Of a stretch of 64,000 bases of DNA, positions 42,116 to 51,663 are shown one piece after another. Made by a program: the position numbers and the translations under genes. This stretch comes from Saccharopolyspora spinosa NRRL 18395 (GTDB lineage Bacteria; Actinomycetota; Actinomycetes; Mycobacteriales; Pseudonocardiaceae): positions 3,240,907-3,304,906 of the forward strand of contig NZ_GL877878.1 of the NCBI RefSeq assembly GCF_000194155.1, read 5' to 3'. Each line of letters opens with the position of its first letter. The first letter of the stretch is position 1. A model generated the notes under the pieces. That model was not told where the DNA came from, did not search any database, and saw nothing but the letters and a program-made list of their open reading frames with translations.

Positions 42116-42279
42116 TCAACGAAGCCATGCAAGCCGTCGCCACGCCCGACGCACCGGCACCGGCACCGGCACCGGCACGAACCTGCTCGCAGGCGATCAC
42201 AGCCGGAGGCTTCGTCTTCATTGCTGACCTGGGGTTGTCCGTGGTCGGGCATGATTCGTCATCTTGCTCGTACGGATGA
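42112..42279 (+). pseudogene. ridA (enamine/imine deaminase) N-terminal fragment
   Basis: GTG 42112 overlaps the regulator stop (GTGA). The frame reads MINEAMQAVATPDAPAPAPA and then ARTCSQAITAGGFVFIADLG, which matches the RidA N-terminus (usual form: PDAPAP-x-GPYSQA-x-x-AGGFVFVAGQ). After about 38 residues the resemblance stops and the frame ends at 42279. A hexanucleotide repeat (GCACCG four times, 42151-42178) replaces the normal PxGPY segment with Ala-Pro repeats. RidA would remove reactive enamines from the PLP enzymes of this cluster. Confidence 0.7.
42151..42178. repeat. GCACCG hexanucleotide tandem repeat
   Basis: Four copies of GCACCG plus GCAC encode Ala-Pro repeats within the ridA fragment. 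This is a slippage-prone tract that likely grew after the gene lost function. Confidence 0.85.
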
Positions 42280-42390
42280 TCTACCTGCTCGCTACGCCTG
42301 GCATCGCCAAACAGAAGTGGACCCCAGCCACCCCCACCACGACGCCCACCGGCATCCGACGATGCCTCGCGACCTGTTATTGAGCCGGGA

Positions 42391-44697
42391 TCACGCTGAG
42401 CGGCTGTCTAGTATCCAACCCACGATTTGTGTTCGGGACGTGAAATTGAGTTTCACGAGTATGTGTTCGACGTGGGCTTCAGCGGTACGCGGCGCGACGA
42501 CCAGTCGTGCAGCGATGTCCTTGTTGCTCAGGCCTTCGGCGATGAGTTCGGCGACTTGGACCTCTCGGCGCGTCAGCAGCGATGACCTCTCCGTACTCTG
42601 CTGCGACGGAGCAGCCGATGATGCGGATTGTGATTTCGTAAGCGCGAGATCCAATGCTTGCTCGTAGGTCAGGTGTTGACCTTCGCGGAAGGATTCGTCG
42701 AATCCCGGCTCGCCGAGCGACTTGCGGAGTTGGGCCTCGGCCAGATTGCGGGAAGAGATCAAAATACCCAACTCTGGTAGCGATACGCCGGTACGTCGCC
42801 AGAGGGTATGTGCGGCACCGAGCAGCTGAGCGGCCCGCGGGCCGGGTTGAGTCGCGGACGTGACCCAGGCGAGTACTTCCATGACCCAGGGCGTCCCCCA
42901 GCGGTCCTTGAGGTTATGACAGTGCTGCATCGCTTCGCTGATCAAAGCCGTGGCGCGAGTGAGGTTGCCCAGGCGGAACTGGGCGACACACGCCGTCCAC
43001 AGCGCAAATTCCAGGAAGAATTCGGCCCCTGAATCGCGAGTCATGACGAGAAGTTCCTCGCTGAGCGGTTCGGCGGAGGCGTCGTCGGTCAGGGCGGCGC
43101 CCATAGCCCAGTTGAGCAATGCGAGCCAGCCGTGGACGGTGTCACGGTGGGCGCGGTGTTCTTCGGTGGCTTGCCGCAGCAACGGAGCCGCCTGGGCGAA
43201 GTCTCCCTGCTGCCACAGCGCGATCATTCCGGACAGGTAGACCGCGCCGGCGAGAACGGAATCGTCGCCCAACTGTTGCGCCAAGTTGCGGTAGTCCCGT
43301 AGCAACCGTGGCGCGTCGGGGTCGCCTTGCAGACATGCCAGGTGGGTGGCGGCCCACAACGCCCAGGCTCGGGTCAAACCAGGTTGTTGAACACGCTCCA
43401 GCGCTCGCTCGATCCAATAGCGGCCCTCGCCCGGCAGACCGGTGATGAACCAGAAAAAAAGCGTTTGCTTGAGGATACGCAACGCCGCCGTGACCTCATG
43501 AGGTTCGGCCACGCAGAATTCCAGCGCTGCGCGCAAGTTGGCTTGCTCGGTGACCAACTGAATGAGCCAACGCCCTTGGCTCGGGCCGAACAACTCGGCG
43601 TCGGCCTGGGCTGCCAGGCCTTGGACCCAGTCGCGGTGCCGGCGACGCAGCATCGTTTCCTGGCCGCTCTCGGCCAGTCGTTGCATGCCGTACTCGCGAA
43701 TGGTGTCGAGCATCCGGTACCTGGTCTGCGAACCGTGTTCTTCACGGAAAAGGATCGACTTGTCGAGAAGCGCGTTGATCAGCTTGAGCACCTCGTACCG
43801 GTCGGCCTCCTCTTCGTAACAGACCGCTTCTGCGCCGTCCAGATCGCATCCCCCGGCGAAGACCGACAAGCGCGCCCACATTGCCTTCTCCTGCGGTGAG
43901 CACAGGTCGAAGCTCCAGTCGATGGCCGCCCTCAGCGTCTGCTGCCGGGCGGGGAAACCCTGGCGCCAATTCGTCACCAGACCGAGACGGTCTTCCAGCC
44001 GTGATGCCAACTGCCGTACGGTTAACGTCTGTAGCTGCGCCACCGCCAACTCGATAGCCAACGGAATTCCGTCCAGCCGACGACATATCTCTGCGACCGC
44101 GGCGTTGTTGCCGACACTGATCGCGAAATCTGGTGCCGTAACTGCTGCCCGATCCGCGAACAGCCGCACAGCCTCACAGCCTGCGATCTCCTGCTCTGAC
44201 GTGACCGCAGGGTCGGGTAACGACAATGGCGGGACGATAACCACGTGTTCGCCGGCAACGTCGAGTACGCCGCGGCACGTTACAAGGATCTTCACGCCTG
44301 AGGCTCTGCGCAACACCGCGCTGACCAGGTTCGCGCACGGCGACAGGAGATGCTCACAGGTGTCCAGGATCAGCAGCAACTGCTTGTCTGCCAGGTAGTG
44401 CACCAGTGATTCCAACGGCGGCCGACTTGACCGTTCGGTCAATCCGACCGCGCTGGCCACCGTCGAGGCCAACAACTCCCCGTCCGTGAGACCGGACAGC
44501 TCCACGAACCACAAACCGTCAGGAAAGGCCCGACGGCGCTCGTGGGCAATGCGCAACGCCAACCGCGTTTTCCCTACTCCACCCGCACCCGTCAACGTCA
44601 CCAACCGCGCACCAGCGAGTGCCCGCTGTACTACGGCGAGTTCCTGGCGGCGGCCTACGAAACTCGTCAACTCGGCTGGAATTACACCGACTGGCAT
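42391..44697 (-). CDS. LuxR-family regulator with NB-ARC ATPase and TPR repeats
   Basis: This 768-residue protein starts at ATG 44697 after GAGGGG. Residues 1-330 are a signal-transduction ATPase (Walker A GAGGVGKT at 37-44; LLLILDTCEHLLSP as Walker B; VTCRG sensor; RLDGIPLAIELA as the GLPLA-like motif). The middle consists of helical TPR-like repeats. The last 65 residues form a LuxR HTH (LLTRREVQVAELIAEGLSNK, then VAPRTAEAHVEHILVKLNF). Such proteins couple a ligand or ATP state to transcription of nearby genes. No operon partner adjoins it, so its target is unknown. Confidence 0.92.
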   Translation of the reverse strand: MPVGVIPAELTSFVGRRQELAVVQRALAGARLVTLTGAGGVGKTRLALRIAHERRRAFPDGLWFVELSGLTDGELLASTVASAVGLTERSSRPPLESLVHYLADKQLLLILDTCEHLLSPCANLVSAVLRRASGVKILVTCRGVLDVAGEHVVIVPPLSLPDPAVTSEQEIAGCEAVRLFADRAAVTAPDFAISVGNNAAVAEICRRLDGIPLAIELAVAQLQTLTVRQLASRLEDRLGLVTNWRQGFPARQQTLRAAIDWSFDLCSPQEKAMWARLSVFAGGCDLDGAEAVCYEEEADRYEVLKLINALLDKSILFREEHGSQTRYRMLDTIREYGMQRLAESGQETMLRRRHRDWVQGLAAQADAELFGPSQGRWLIQLVTEQANLRAALEFCVAEPHEVTAALRILKQTLFFWFITGLPGEGRYWIERALERVQQPGLTRAWALWAATHLACLQGDPDAPRLLRDYRNLAQQLGDDSVLAGAVYLSGMIALWQQGDFAQAAPLLRQATEEHRAHRDTVHGWLALLNWAMGAALTDDASAEPLSEELLVMTRDSGAEFFLEFALWTACVAQFRLGNLTRATALISEAMQHCHNLKDRWGTPWVMEVLAWVTSATQPGPRAAQLLGAAHTLWRRTGVSLPELGILISSRNLAEAQLRKSLGEPGFDESFREGQHLTYEQALDLALTKSQSASSAAPSQQSTERSSLLTRREVQVAELIAEGLSNKDIAARLVVAPRTAEAHVEHILVKLNFTSRTQIVGWILDSRSA

Positions 44698-44904
44698 CAC
44701 GCACCCCTCGCCATGAACGCAAGCACCACGGGGAAACGCCGGCGCTGCACCGCTTCGACTCAAAGATCCGAAATCCCGATTTCCAGATTAGCATTGTTCG
44801 CATTCACCCGCCTTGCGGTGCGTGTCATTTAACGATTGTGGTGTGACATTTGGTGATGGTGTTGGGCCGGTGTCGGGTTGGCTGGAGTTGAACCTCGCGA
44901 CTAA

Positions 44905-45200
44905 ACCGCCGGCTTATACGTGCCTGAAAATCGTGCTCGACACGCCGGGCCTGGTGGTCAACAAAGCCCGCCGCGCCACCAAGAGCGACGAGGCCAAGCC
45001 CGACCCCCGCGACGCTCAGACCATCGCTGACCAACTGCGGCTGCGTGGCGGCTGCTGGCACGGGTCACCACCAGCGACGAGACCACGCTGGATCTGCGCA
45101 TGTTAGTTTCCCTCCGCCGGGAACTCGTGGTGGAGCAGACCCGCCATCTGGCCACGCTGCGGGAATGCCTGGGCCAGCGTCTTTCCCGGTCGGGAACACT
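44905..45200 (+). pseudogene. IS110-family transposase remnant
   Basis: The plus strand shows TPGLVVNKARRATKSDEAKP and DPRDAQTIADQLRLRGG. After a frame slip it continues LARVTTSDETTLDLRMLVSL and RRELVVEQTRHLATLRECLG. This is the DEDD catalytic region and following coiled part of an IS110 transposase. Both ends and the C-terminal transposase_20 domain are missing. It abuts the damaged phosphopantetheinyl transferase gene and may have caused that damage. Confidence 0.75.
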
Positions 45201-45222
45201 CCGTGGACGTCACCCGCCTCCG

Positions 45223-45643
45223 CCGTGGACCACGCAGCCGCGCTCGACGCCCGAACCCGACGAGCCGTTGCCCGTTGGTGTGCTGGAGGCCATCGCCCGC
45301 CCGGAACACCCGGATGCAACCACTCGCTACCGGCCGGACGACGAATTGGGACCGGTTGTTGTTCAGCGCCAAGGAATCGGTCCACGAGGCCCGGTTCCCG
45401 CTGGCTCGTCGCTGGGCCGAGGTCGAGGACGCCTCCATCACCGTCGACCGGACCGCCGAGACCTTCCATGCCCGGCTGCTGATGCCCGGGCCGGATTTGG
45501 CGGGCCGACCACTGCGCGAGTTCCACGGCCGACGGCTGGCCGGAAACGACCTGGTGAGCACCGCGATCACGCTGTTGGCGGCGCCTAACGCCGCAGTCTC
45601 CCGCCGAATGCGGGGGTTCGTCTGGACTCGTGGAGCAGCGTGA
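45223..45643 (+). pseudogene. 4'-phosphopantetheinyl transferase remnant
   Basis: Three successive plus frames carry VDHAAALDA, PDEPLPVGVLEAIARPEHPD and NWDRLLFSAKESVHEARFPL. The last continues RRWAEVEDASITVDRTAETF and FHGRRLAGNDLVSTAITL. WDRLLFSAKESV-x3-WFPL is the magnesium- and CoA-binding signature of EntD/Sfp-type transferases, which activate carrier proteins of polyketide and peptide synthases. Two frameshifts and a missing N-terminus make it non-functional. The 3' end is the natural one. Confidence 0.72.
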
Positions 45644-45757
45644 AATAATCGCGGCGAAACGCGCTCGGCCGCCGCGCCCGTGGTGGTCGCAGTGGCGTAT
45701 ACGGCAGACGGATCGGGGAATCTGCCGCTTGGTGGTGTGATTTTGGAAAGGAGTTCA

Positions 45758-47677
45758 GTGAGTACGCAGGTGGAAACGCTCGAGTTCCAGGCCGAAACGC
45801 GGCAGCTGCTGCAGTTGATGGTGCATTCGATCTACTCGAATAAGGACATTTTCCTACGGGAGTTGATCTCCAACGCCTCCGACGCGCTGGACAAGCTCCG
45901 ATTGGAGGCCTTTCGGGACAAGGAACTGGCCGTGGATCTCGCCGATCCACGTGTCGAAATCGAAACGGACCGCGAGCAGCGGACACTAACTGTGCGGGAC
46001 AACGGCATCGGCATGTCCCGCGATGAGGTCGTCGGGCTGATCGGCACCATAGCCAAGTCGGGCACCGCCGAACTGCTGCAAAAAATGCAACAGCAGGAGA
46101 CCACCAGCGGCCCGGCGGCGAAGGAACTCATCGGGCAATTCGGGGTCGGGTTCTACTCTAGTTTCATGGTCGCCGACCGGATCAGCCTGCTGACCAAACG
46201 CGCTGGCGAGAAGCAGGCCACTCGCTGGGAGTCAAATGGAGACGCGACCTACACCATCGAGACCGTGGATGACGCCCCGCAGGGCACCGCGGTGACCCTG
46301 CACCTGAAACCGGCTGACGACGAGGACAACCTCTTCGACTACACCTCGGAATGGAAGATCCGGGAACTCGTCCGGCGATACTCGGACTTCATCACCTGGC
46401 CGATCAAGATGGAGATCGAGAGCAAGGACTCCGAGGGAGAGAATAAGCGGGAGCTGAAAACCCTCAACTCCATGAAGGCGTTGTGGGCGCGTGCCCGCGA
46501 TGAGGTCTCCGATAAGGAATACAACGACTTCTACAAGCACGTCAGCCACGATTGGCGGGATCCGCTGGAGATTATCCCGCTCCGGGCCGAAGGTACCTTT
46601 GAGTACCAAGCGCTGCTGTTCCTGCCCGCGCACGCACCGGCGGATCTGTTCACCCGGGACGCGAAACGCGGCGTCCAACTCTACGTCAAGCGCGTGTTCA
46701 TCATGGATAACTGCGAGACTCTCCTCCCGGAGTACCTGCGGTTCGTCAAGGGCGTGGTGGACGCCCAGGACCTATCGCTGAACGTGTCGCGGGAAATCCT
46801 GCAGCAGGATCGCCAGATCAGCCTGATACGCCGGCGGTTGACCAAGAAGGTGCTTTCCTCGGTGCAGAGTCTGCTCAATGACGACGTCGAGCGTTACCGG
46901 TCGTTGTGGACCGAATTCGGCGCCGCCGTCAAGGAAGGCCTACTCAGCGATCCGGACAACCGGGATACCATTCTGGAGCTGGTGTCGTTTTCCTCCACCC
47001 ACGACCCGAAGCAACAGACCACGCTGCGGCAGTACGTGGAACGAATGAAGGAAGGTCAGCGGCATATTTACTACATGACCGGTTCGTCGCGGTCGATCAT
47101 CGAAAGCTCGCCGCACATGGAGGCCTTCCGCGCCAAGGGCTACGAGGTGCTGCTACTCACCGACGCCGTCGACGAGGTGTGGGTGGATTCGGTCACCGAG
47201 TTCGACGGCACCCCGCTGCAGTCGATCGCCAAGGGCGAAGCGGGCCTGGAAACCGACGAGGAGAAGGAAGCCTCAGAAACCGAACGCGACGAGAAGCAGA
47301 AGGAGTTCGCCGACCTGCTGGCCTGGATGACCGGCAAACTCACCGAACACGTCAAGGAAGTGCGGCTGTCGACACGGCTGACCACTTCGGCCGCCTGCCT
47401 GGTCAGTGCGGCAGACGATATGACCCCGGCAATGGAGCGGATGTATCGCGCTATGGGACAGCCGGTGCCGCAGGTTAAGCGCATTCTCGAGCTGAACCCG
47501 GGACACCCGCTGGTGGCCGGGCTGCGCAAAGCTCACGAGGAGCGCGGTGACGACGTCGAACTCGCCGAAACCGCCGAGCTGCTGCACGGCACGGCGCTGC
47601 TGGCCGAGGGCGGCGAGCTCAGCGACCCGTCCCGCTTCACCCGTCTGCTGGCCGACCGGTTGGCAAGCGCCATGTGA
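45758..47677 (+). CDS. htpG: Molecular chaperone HtpG (Hsp90)
   Basis: This 639-residue Hsp90 starts at GTG 45758 after AAAGGAG. The N-terminal ATPase domain has the family motifs YSNKDIFLRELISNASDALD, VRDNGIGMSRDEVVGLIGTI and GQFGVGFYSSFMVADRI. The middle domain has LYVKRVFIMDNCETLLPEYL with RFVKGVVDAQDLSLNVSREI, and the C-terminal dimerisation domain is complete. It is a cytosolic ATP-dependent chaperone. It stands alone with no heat-shock operator of CIRCE type visible upstream. Confidence 0.97.
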   Translation: MSTQVETLEFQAETRQLLQLMVHSIYSNKDIFLRELISNASDALDKLRLEAFRDKELAVDLADPRVEIETDREQRTLTVRDNGIGMSRDEVVGLIGTIAKSGTAELLQKMQQQETTSGPAAKELIGQFGVGFYSSFMVADRISLLTKRAGEKQATRWESNGDATYTIETVDDAPQGTAVTLHLKPADDEDNLFDYTSEWKIRELVRRYSDFITWPIKMEIESKDSEGENKRELKTLNSMKALWARARDEVSDKEYNDFYKHVSHDWRDPLEIIPLRAEGTFEYQALLFLPAHAPADLFTRDAKRGVQLYVKRVFIMDNCETLLPEYLRFVKGVVDAQDLSLNVSREILQQDRQISLIRRRLTKKVLSSVQSLLNDDVERYRSLWTEFGAAVKEGLLSDPDNRDTILELVSFSSTHDPKQQTTLRQYVERMKEGQRHIYYMTGSSRSIIESSPHMEAFRAKGYEVLLLTDAVDEVWVDSVTEFDGTPLQSIAKGEAGLETDEEKEASETERDEKQKEFADLLAWMTGKLTEHVKEVRLSTRLTTSAACLVSAADDMTPAMERMYRAMGQPVPQVKRILELNPGHPLVAGLRKAHEERGDDVELAETAELLHGTALLAEGGELSDPSRFTRLLADRLASAM

Positions 47678-47783
47678 GCCGACGCGGGGGTCACTGCGGT
47701 TTGACGCGGCGACCCCCGCAGGCCAGCCGAGATCGGAGTTGATCCGGTCTGCCAGCAGCTTAGGATCTGTTCCGGCAGTCCGT

Positions 47784-48692
47784 TTACTCGTGGGGAACTG
47801 AACTTCTGCGACCGGTGACCGTGATCATGAAATCTGCCATCCGGTCGATTGCCTCCGCTGCTTCCGGGGTTCCCCCGGCCAGCGCCGGGTAGGAATGGAT
47901 GGCTCCGGGGACCGAATGGAAACGTACGTCGTTCCCGGCTTCCGTCAGCTTTTCGACTAGCCGGGTGGAGTCGCTGTACAACACGTCCCTGGTGCCCGCC
48001 TCGACATGCACCGGCGGGAGCTCGGTGAGGTCGGTGTAGAGGACCGAGGCGAGTGGGCTACGCGGGTCCTGACCGTCGAGGTACAGCCGCGCCATCGACC
48101 CCGCTGACTCCTCGGTGGTGAGCGGATCATTGGTGGCCGGGGTCATCGATTCGCCACGGAGCTCCAGATCGGTCCAGGGCGACATCACCACGCCACCCGC
48201 CGGCAGCGGCAGGCCCTTCTCGCGTAGCTCGACGAGTACAGCCAACACGAGAGCCCCGCCCGCCGAGTCGCCCGTCAACACGATCTCTTGGGGACTGACA
48301 CCGCCGTTGAGTAGCCAGCGGTAGGCGTCGAACGAGTCGCTGACGGCCGTCGGGAACGGGTACTCCGGCGCAAGCCGGTAGTCGAAGGCGAGGCACCGCA
48401 TGCCCGACGCTCGCGACAGCGTCCCGTTGAACTGCCGCCACATCCACGGCTCGCCGCACACGTAGCCGCCACCGTGGAAGTACATGAAGCAGGCATCGCT
48501 AGCCTGCTCGCCCGTCCACACCCATTCCGACCGTGCTCCGCCGATACCACCCAGGTCCGCAGGCTCAGAGCGGATGTCCTCGTCGACCGGCACTGCCCGC
48601 CACACCCTCTCGTAGTGGCGCCGCTGCCCCGGAACATCCAAGGGAAAATCGGTAATGCTATCGATCACTTTTAGCATTTCGTGGCTGACCAT
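47784..48692 (-). CDS. Alpha/beta hydrolase, hormone-sensitive-lipase type
   Basis: This 302-residue esterase starts at ATG 48692 after AGAGAGG. The oxyanion-hole motif FMYFHGGGYVCGEP, FDYRLAPEYPFPTAVSDSFD and the nucleophile elbow VLTGDSAGGALVLAV mark the HSL family. The catalytic acid lies in HVEAGTRDVLYSDS and the His in VPGAIHSYPALAGG. It probably hydrolyses short acyl esters. It is a single gene; sequence just upstream (48750-48850) encodes an unidentified protein-like tail (NENQAFEDVEIVDLAQLLLP) that may be the end of another broken gene. Confidence 0.9.
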   Translation of the reverse strand: MVSHEMLKVIDSITDFPLDVPGQRRHYERVWRAVPVDEDIRSEPADLGGIGGARSEWVWTGEQASDACFMYFHGGGYVCGEPWMWRQFNGTLSRASGMRCLAFDYRLAPEYPFPTAVSDSFDAYRWLLNGGVSPQEIVLTGDSAGGALVLAVLVELREKGLPLPAGGVVMSPWTDLELRGESMTPATNDPLTTEESAGSMARLYLDGQDPRSPLASVLYTDLTELPPVHVEAGTRDVLYSDSTRLVEKLTEAGNDVRFHSVPGAIHSYPALAGGTPEAAEAIDRMADFMITVTGRRSSVPHE

Positions 48693-48879
48693 GAACCGAC
48701 CTCTCTCATATCGACGGGAAACTCGTGGGGAATGATGCGTTGCCTGTGCACGATCGGTGCCGTGTTTGACTGCCGGGAGCAGCAGCTGCGCCAAGTCGAC
48801 GATCTCGACGTCTTCGAAGGCCTGGTTCTCGTTCTGCCGCTGGATCAGGCGCATCTCCCGGGGTCTTCTTCGCCCTCTA

Positions 48880-49574
48880 ACGCCCCGGCGCAGCCGACCC
48901 AGAACAGGTATTCGACATCCTTGCCCAGATCACCGTCGAAGACCGGCACCTTGAAGTCGAGTTCCTCGGCCCAGGCGAGCCGGTCCTTGGCGTTCTGGCC
49001 CCACGGGTTGCCCTTGTTGTCCAGGTTCTTGAACATCCCGCCCAGCTCAGTGGGGAAGTTCGACTCGATCAACACCTGGTAGCGGCGCGCATATCCACGA
49101 TGTAGTCGACGTGCTCCATATCCACCGGGCACTGGTCCACGCACGCCCCGCAGTTGGTGCACGACCACAGTACCTCCGGGTCGATGACCGCGAGCTCCTC
49201 GCCGCCGCCCGGCTCGCCGGCAGCGCGCTGCCTAGCAGGTACGAGACCGGAGCCGACCACACCGCCGCGTGCAACAGGCCCGAGGATTCCTTGAACGCGC
49301 GGAGACCCATGATGCCCGCGCCTTCCAGCACCACCACGGCCTTGACGAAATACGCCTGCCTTAAATTCGAACCCGCAAACCGCGACACCCGCCCCGCCCG
49401 GCGCGGGTGATTGGCCTGGCGCACCCCGATCAGCCAGAACCCGCCGGCGATCGTGGTTGAGATCCCCAGGATCTCAACCAGCAGGTTCCACGGGCCGGAC
49501 GCACCCAGCAGCGGGAACTCGAACGCGGTCACGGCGAGACACATCAAGCCCAGGACCAGCTGCACGGCACCCAT
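48880..49574 (-). pseudogene. Degraded membrane (Fe-S)-binding protein, ETF partner type
   Basis: The minus strand starts MGAVQLVLGLMCLAVTAFEF and continues with GASGPWNLLVEILGIST and QANHPRRAGRVSRFAGSNLR, fragments of the membrane domain. It then jumps to VLWSCTNCGACVDQCPVDME with HVDYIVDMR, a 4Fe-4S motif, and after a further frame slip YQVLIESNFPTELGGMFKNL and VEYLFWVGCAGA. These belong to one large actinomycete (Fe-S)-binding reductase (about 700-800 residues, CCG-domain type). Internal deletions, two frameshifts and loss of the C-terminal half are evident. It sits beside etfA-etfB, its normal neighbour. Confidence 0.72.
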
Positions 49575-49735
49575 GCAATAGCCCTTCAATCAGAATTTCT
49601 CTTTTGCACACCGGGAAAACGAGCGGCCCACGAATCCTGTCGAGTCCTTTGAGGACAGTACTGCCGACCGAAGCCGGCAGCTGACGGGCTCGATGTCAGC
49701 CACCGGCTTCGAGGCCTGCCCGCGAGACTCCCCGG

Positions 49736-50695
49736 TCAGCCGTTGCGCTTGGTGATCTCCTCGGTGAGCTGCGGCGCGACGGTGAACAGGTCCCCGACCA
49801 CGCCGAAGTCGGCAATCTCGAAGATCGGCGCCTCGGGGTCCTTGTTGACCGCCACGATCCGCTTCGACGTCTGCATACCGGCCCGATGCTGGATCGCACC
49901 CGAGATCCCCAGCGCGATGTACAGCTGCGGCGAGACGGTCTTACCGGTCTGCCCGACCTGGAACTGGTGCGGGTAATACCCGGAATCCACCGCCGCACGC
50001 GAGGCACCGACCGCCGCACCCATCGAGTCGGCCAGCTTCTCCACCACCTCGAAGGACTCCGCCGAGCCGACACCCCGGCCGCCGGAAACCACGATCGACG
50101 CTTCGGTGAGCTCCGGGCGGTCCCCGGCCTCCACCGGCCGCCGCCCGGTGATCCGCGCCGCCTTGGACGCATCCTGCGCCGGAACCTCCACGGCCTCTTC
50201 CGCCGCGGCACCCTCGGCCGCCTCGGCCTCGATCGCACCCGGCAGCACCGTGATCACCGGCGTGCCCTTCGTGATCCTGGCCTTCGCGTCATACGCGCCG
50301 CCGAACAACGAGTGCGCCCCGACACCGTCGCCGTCGAGGTCCACGACCTCCGAGAGCAGACCCGAGCCCAGCCGCAGCGCCAGCCGCCCGGCGATCTCCT
50401 TGCCATCCACTGTCGCCGGCACCAGCACCGCCGCCGGCGACACCGAACCCACCAAGCCGGACAGCACGTCCACCTGCGGGGTCACCAGAAAGCCCGCCGC
50501 CTCCGCCGACTCCGCGGAATAAACCTTCGCCGCGCCATAGGCCGCCAGCGACTCGGTCAGCTTCCCGGCGGTGCCCGGCTCACCGACCACGACCGCCGAC
50601 GGCTCACCCAACCGCCGCGCCGCCGTCAAAAGCTCGAACGTGACCTTCTTGACCTCAGCGTCCACATGATCGACGAGGACCAGAACCTCAGCCAT
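49736..50695 (-). CDS. etfA: Electron transfer flavoprotein alpha subunit
   Basis: This 319-residue protein has the EtfA C-terminal FAD domain in full: [60 protein letters not shown] and [20 protein letters not shown]. The N-terminal domain starts [20 protein letters not shown]. With EtfB it carries electrons from acyl-CoA dehydrogenases to a membrane quinone reductase. It is 32 bases after etfB. The Fe-S partner gene downstream is broken. Confidence 0.96.
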   Translation of the reverse strand: MAEVLVLVDHVDAEVKKVTFELLTAARRLGEPSAVVVGEPGTAGKLTESLAAYGAAKVYSAESAEAAGFLVTPQVDVLSGLVGSVSPAAVLVPATVDGKEIAGRLALRLGSGLLSEVVDLDGDGVGAHSLFGGAYDAKARITKGTPVITVLPGAIEAEAAEGAAAEEAVEVPAQDASKAARITGRRPVEAGDRPELTEASIVVSGGRGVGSAESFEVVEKLADSMGAAVGASRAAVDSGYYPHQFQVGQTGKTVSPQLYIALGISGAIQHRAGMQTSKRIVAVNKDPEAPIFEIADFGVVGDLFTVAPQLTEEITKRNG

Positions 50696-50727
50696 AACTT
50701 CCTCTCCTCGAAATACCGCAGACGGCG

Positions 50728-51510
50728 TCAGACCAGCTTCTCGCCGGCCAGGAACCCGGCGACGGCCACGCCACCCTCGCCCTCATCGGTGACCTTCACA
50801 CCCGCGGCCTTCGGCGGCTTCGGCGCCGAGGCCACCACCTGCGAGGCGGCGCCAGCCAGCCCGACCTCGCCCACCTCGATCCCCACGTCCGCCAGCGAAA
50901 GCACGCTGACCGGCTTCTTCTTCGCCGCCATGATCCCCTTGAAGGACGGATACCGCGGCTCGTTGATCTTCTCCGTCACCGACACAACCGCCGGCAACCC
51001 AGCCTCGACGTTGACGATGCCCGCGTCGGTCTCCCGCTCGGCCTTCACGCTGGAACCGTCGGTCTCGACCTTGCGCGCGAAGGTCAGCTGCGGCCAGCCC
51101 AGCACCTCGGCCACCATCGCCGGGACCGCGCCCACGCGGCCGTCGGTCGCCTCGTTACCGGCGATCACCAAGTCGACGTCCTCGACGGTGCCGATAACCT
51201 TCGCCAGCGCCCGCGCCGTCGCCGGCGCGTCGGTGCCGCCCAGCGCCCCATCGGATAGGTGCACCGCCTTGTCCGCACCCATCGACAACGCCTTGCGAAT
51301 CGCATCTGTGGCGCGATCCGGGCCCATGCACACAACGGTGACCTCACCGCCCTGTGCCTCGGTGATCTGCAGCGCCTCCTCCACCGCACGCTCGTTGACC
51401 TCGTCCAGCACCGCATCCGCCGACTCACGATCCAACGCGTGATCCGCACCCGCGAGCCGCCGCTCGGAATACGTGTCCGGCACCTGCTTGACCAGAACGA
51501 CGATGTTCAT
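50728..51510 (-). CDS. etfB: Electron transfer flavoprotein beta subunit
   Basis: This 260-residue protein has the EtfB pattern: MNIVVLVKQVPDTYSERRLA, LDEVNERAVEEALQI, VCMGPDRATDAIRKALSMGA, LVIAGNEATDGRVGAVPAMV and the signature VTEKINEPRYPSFKGIMAAK. It binds AMP and pairs with EtfA. ATG 51510 follows GGAGAGGA. It is first of the etfB-etfA unit. Confidence 0.96.
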   Translation of the reverse strand: MNIVVLVKQVPDTYSERRLAGADHALDRESADAVLDEVNERAVEEALQITEAQGGEVTVVCMGPDRATDAIRKALSMGADKAVHLSDGALGGTDAPATARALAKVIGTVEDVDLVIAGNEATDGRVGAVPAMVAEVLGWPQLTFARKVETDGSSVKAERETDAGIVNVEAGLPAVVSVTEKINEPRYPSFKGIMAAKKKPVSVLSLADVGIEVGEVGLAGAASQVVASAPKPPKAAGVKVTDEGEGGVAVAGFLAGEKLV

Positions 51511-51577
51511 TCCTCTCCTCTCCCCACGGCGCTGTCCAACAGGCCAACCGACTCCGTTGCTCTTTAGGTCGGTTTCC

Positions 51578-51615
51578 GGCGTCGGCCGCCGGGAGGCCTC
51601 CCGGTGGCCGACGCC
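51578..51615 (-). terminator. Hairpin terminator after the GlcG-like gene
   Basis: GGCGTCGGCC-G-CCGGGAGG (51578-51596) pairs with CCTCCCGG-T-GGCCGACGCC (51597-51615), an 18-bp stem with one mismatch. It lies 49 bases beyond the stop of the minus-strand GlcG/HbpS-like gene and upstream of etfB. Confidence 0.7.
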
Positions 51616-51663
51616 TCAACCACACCGATGTGCGCCAAGTGCTGCCTAAAGACCGACTCGCGG

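Noticed and set aside
42221-42390. Possible insertion-sequence end at the ridA break
   Set aside because: The sequence changes character at about 42225 but I found no inverted repeat or transposase fragment to support it.
48750-48854. Extension of the HSL esterase by 54 residues upstream (starts MRLIQRQNENQAFEDVEIVD)
   Set aside because: ATG 48692 has a good AGAGAGG site and matches family N-termini. The upstream residues look like the tail of a different, broken protein.
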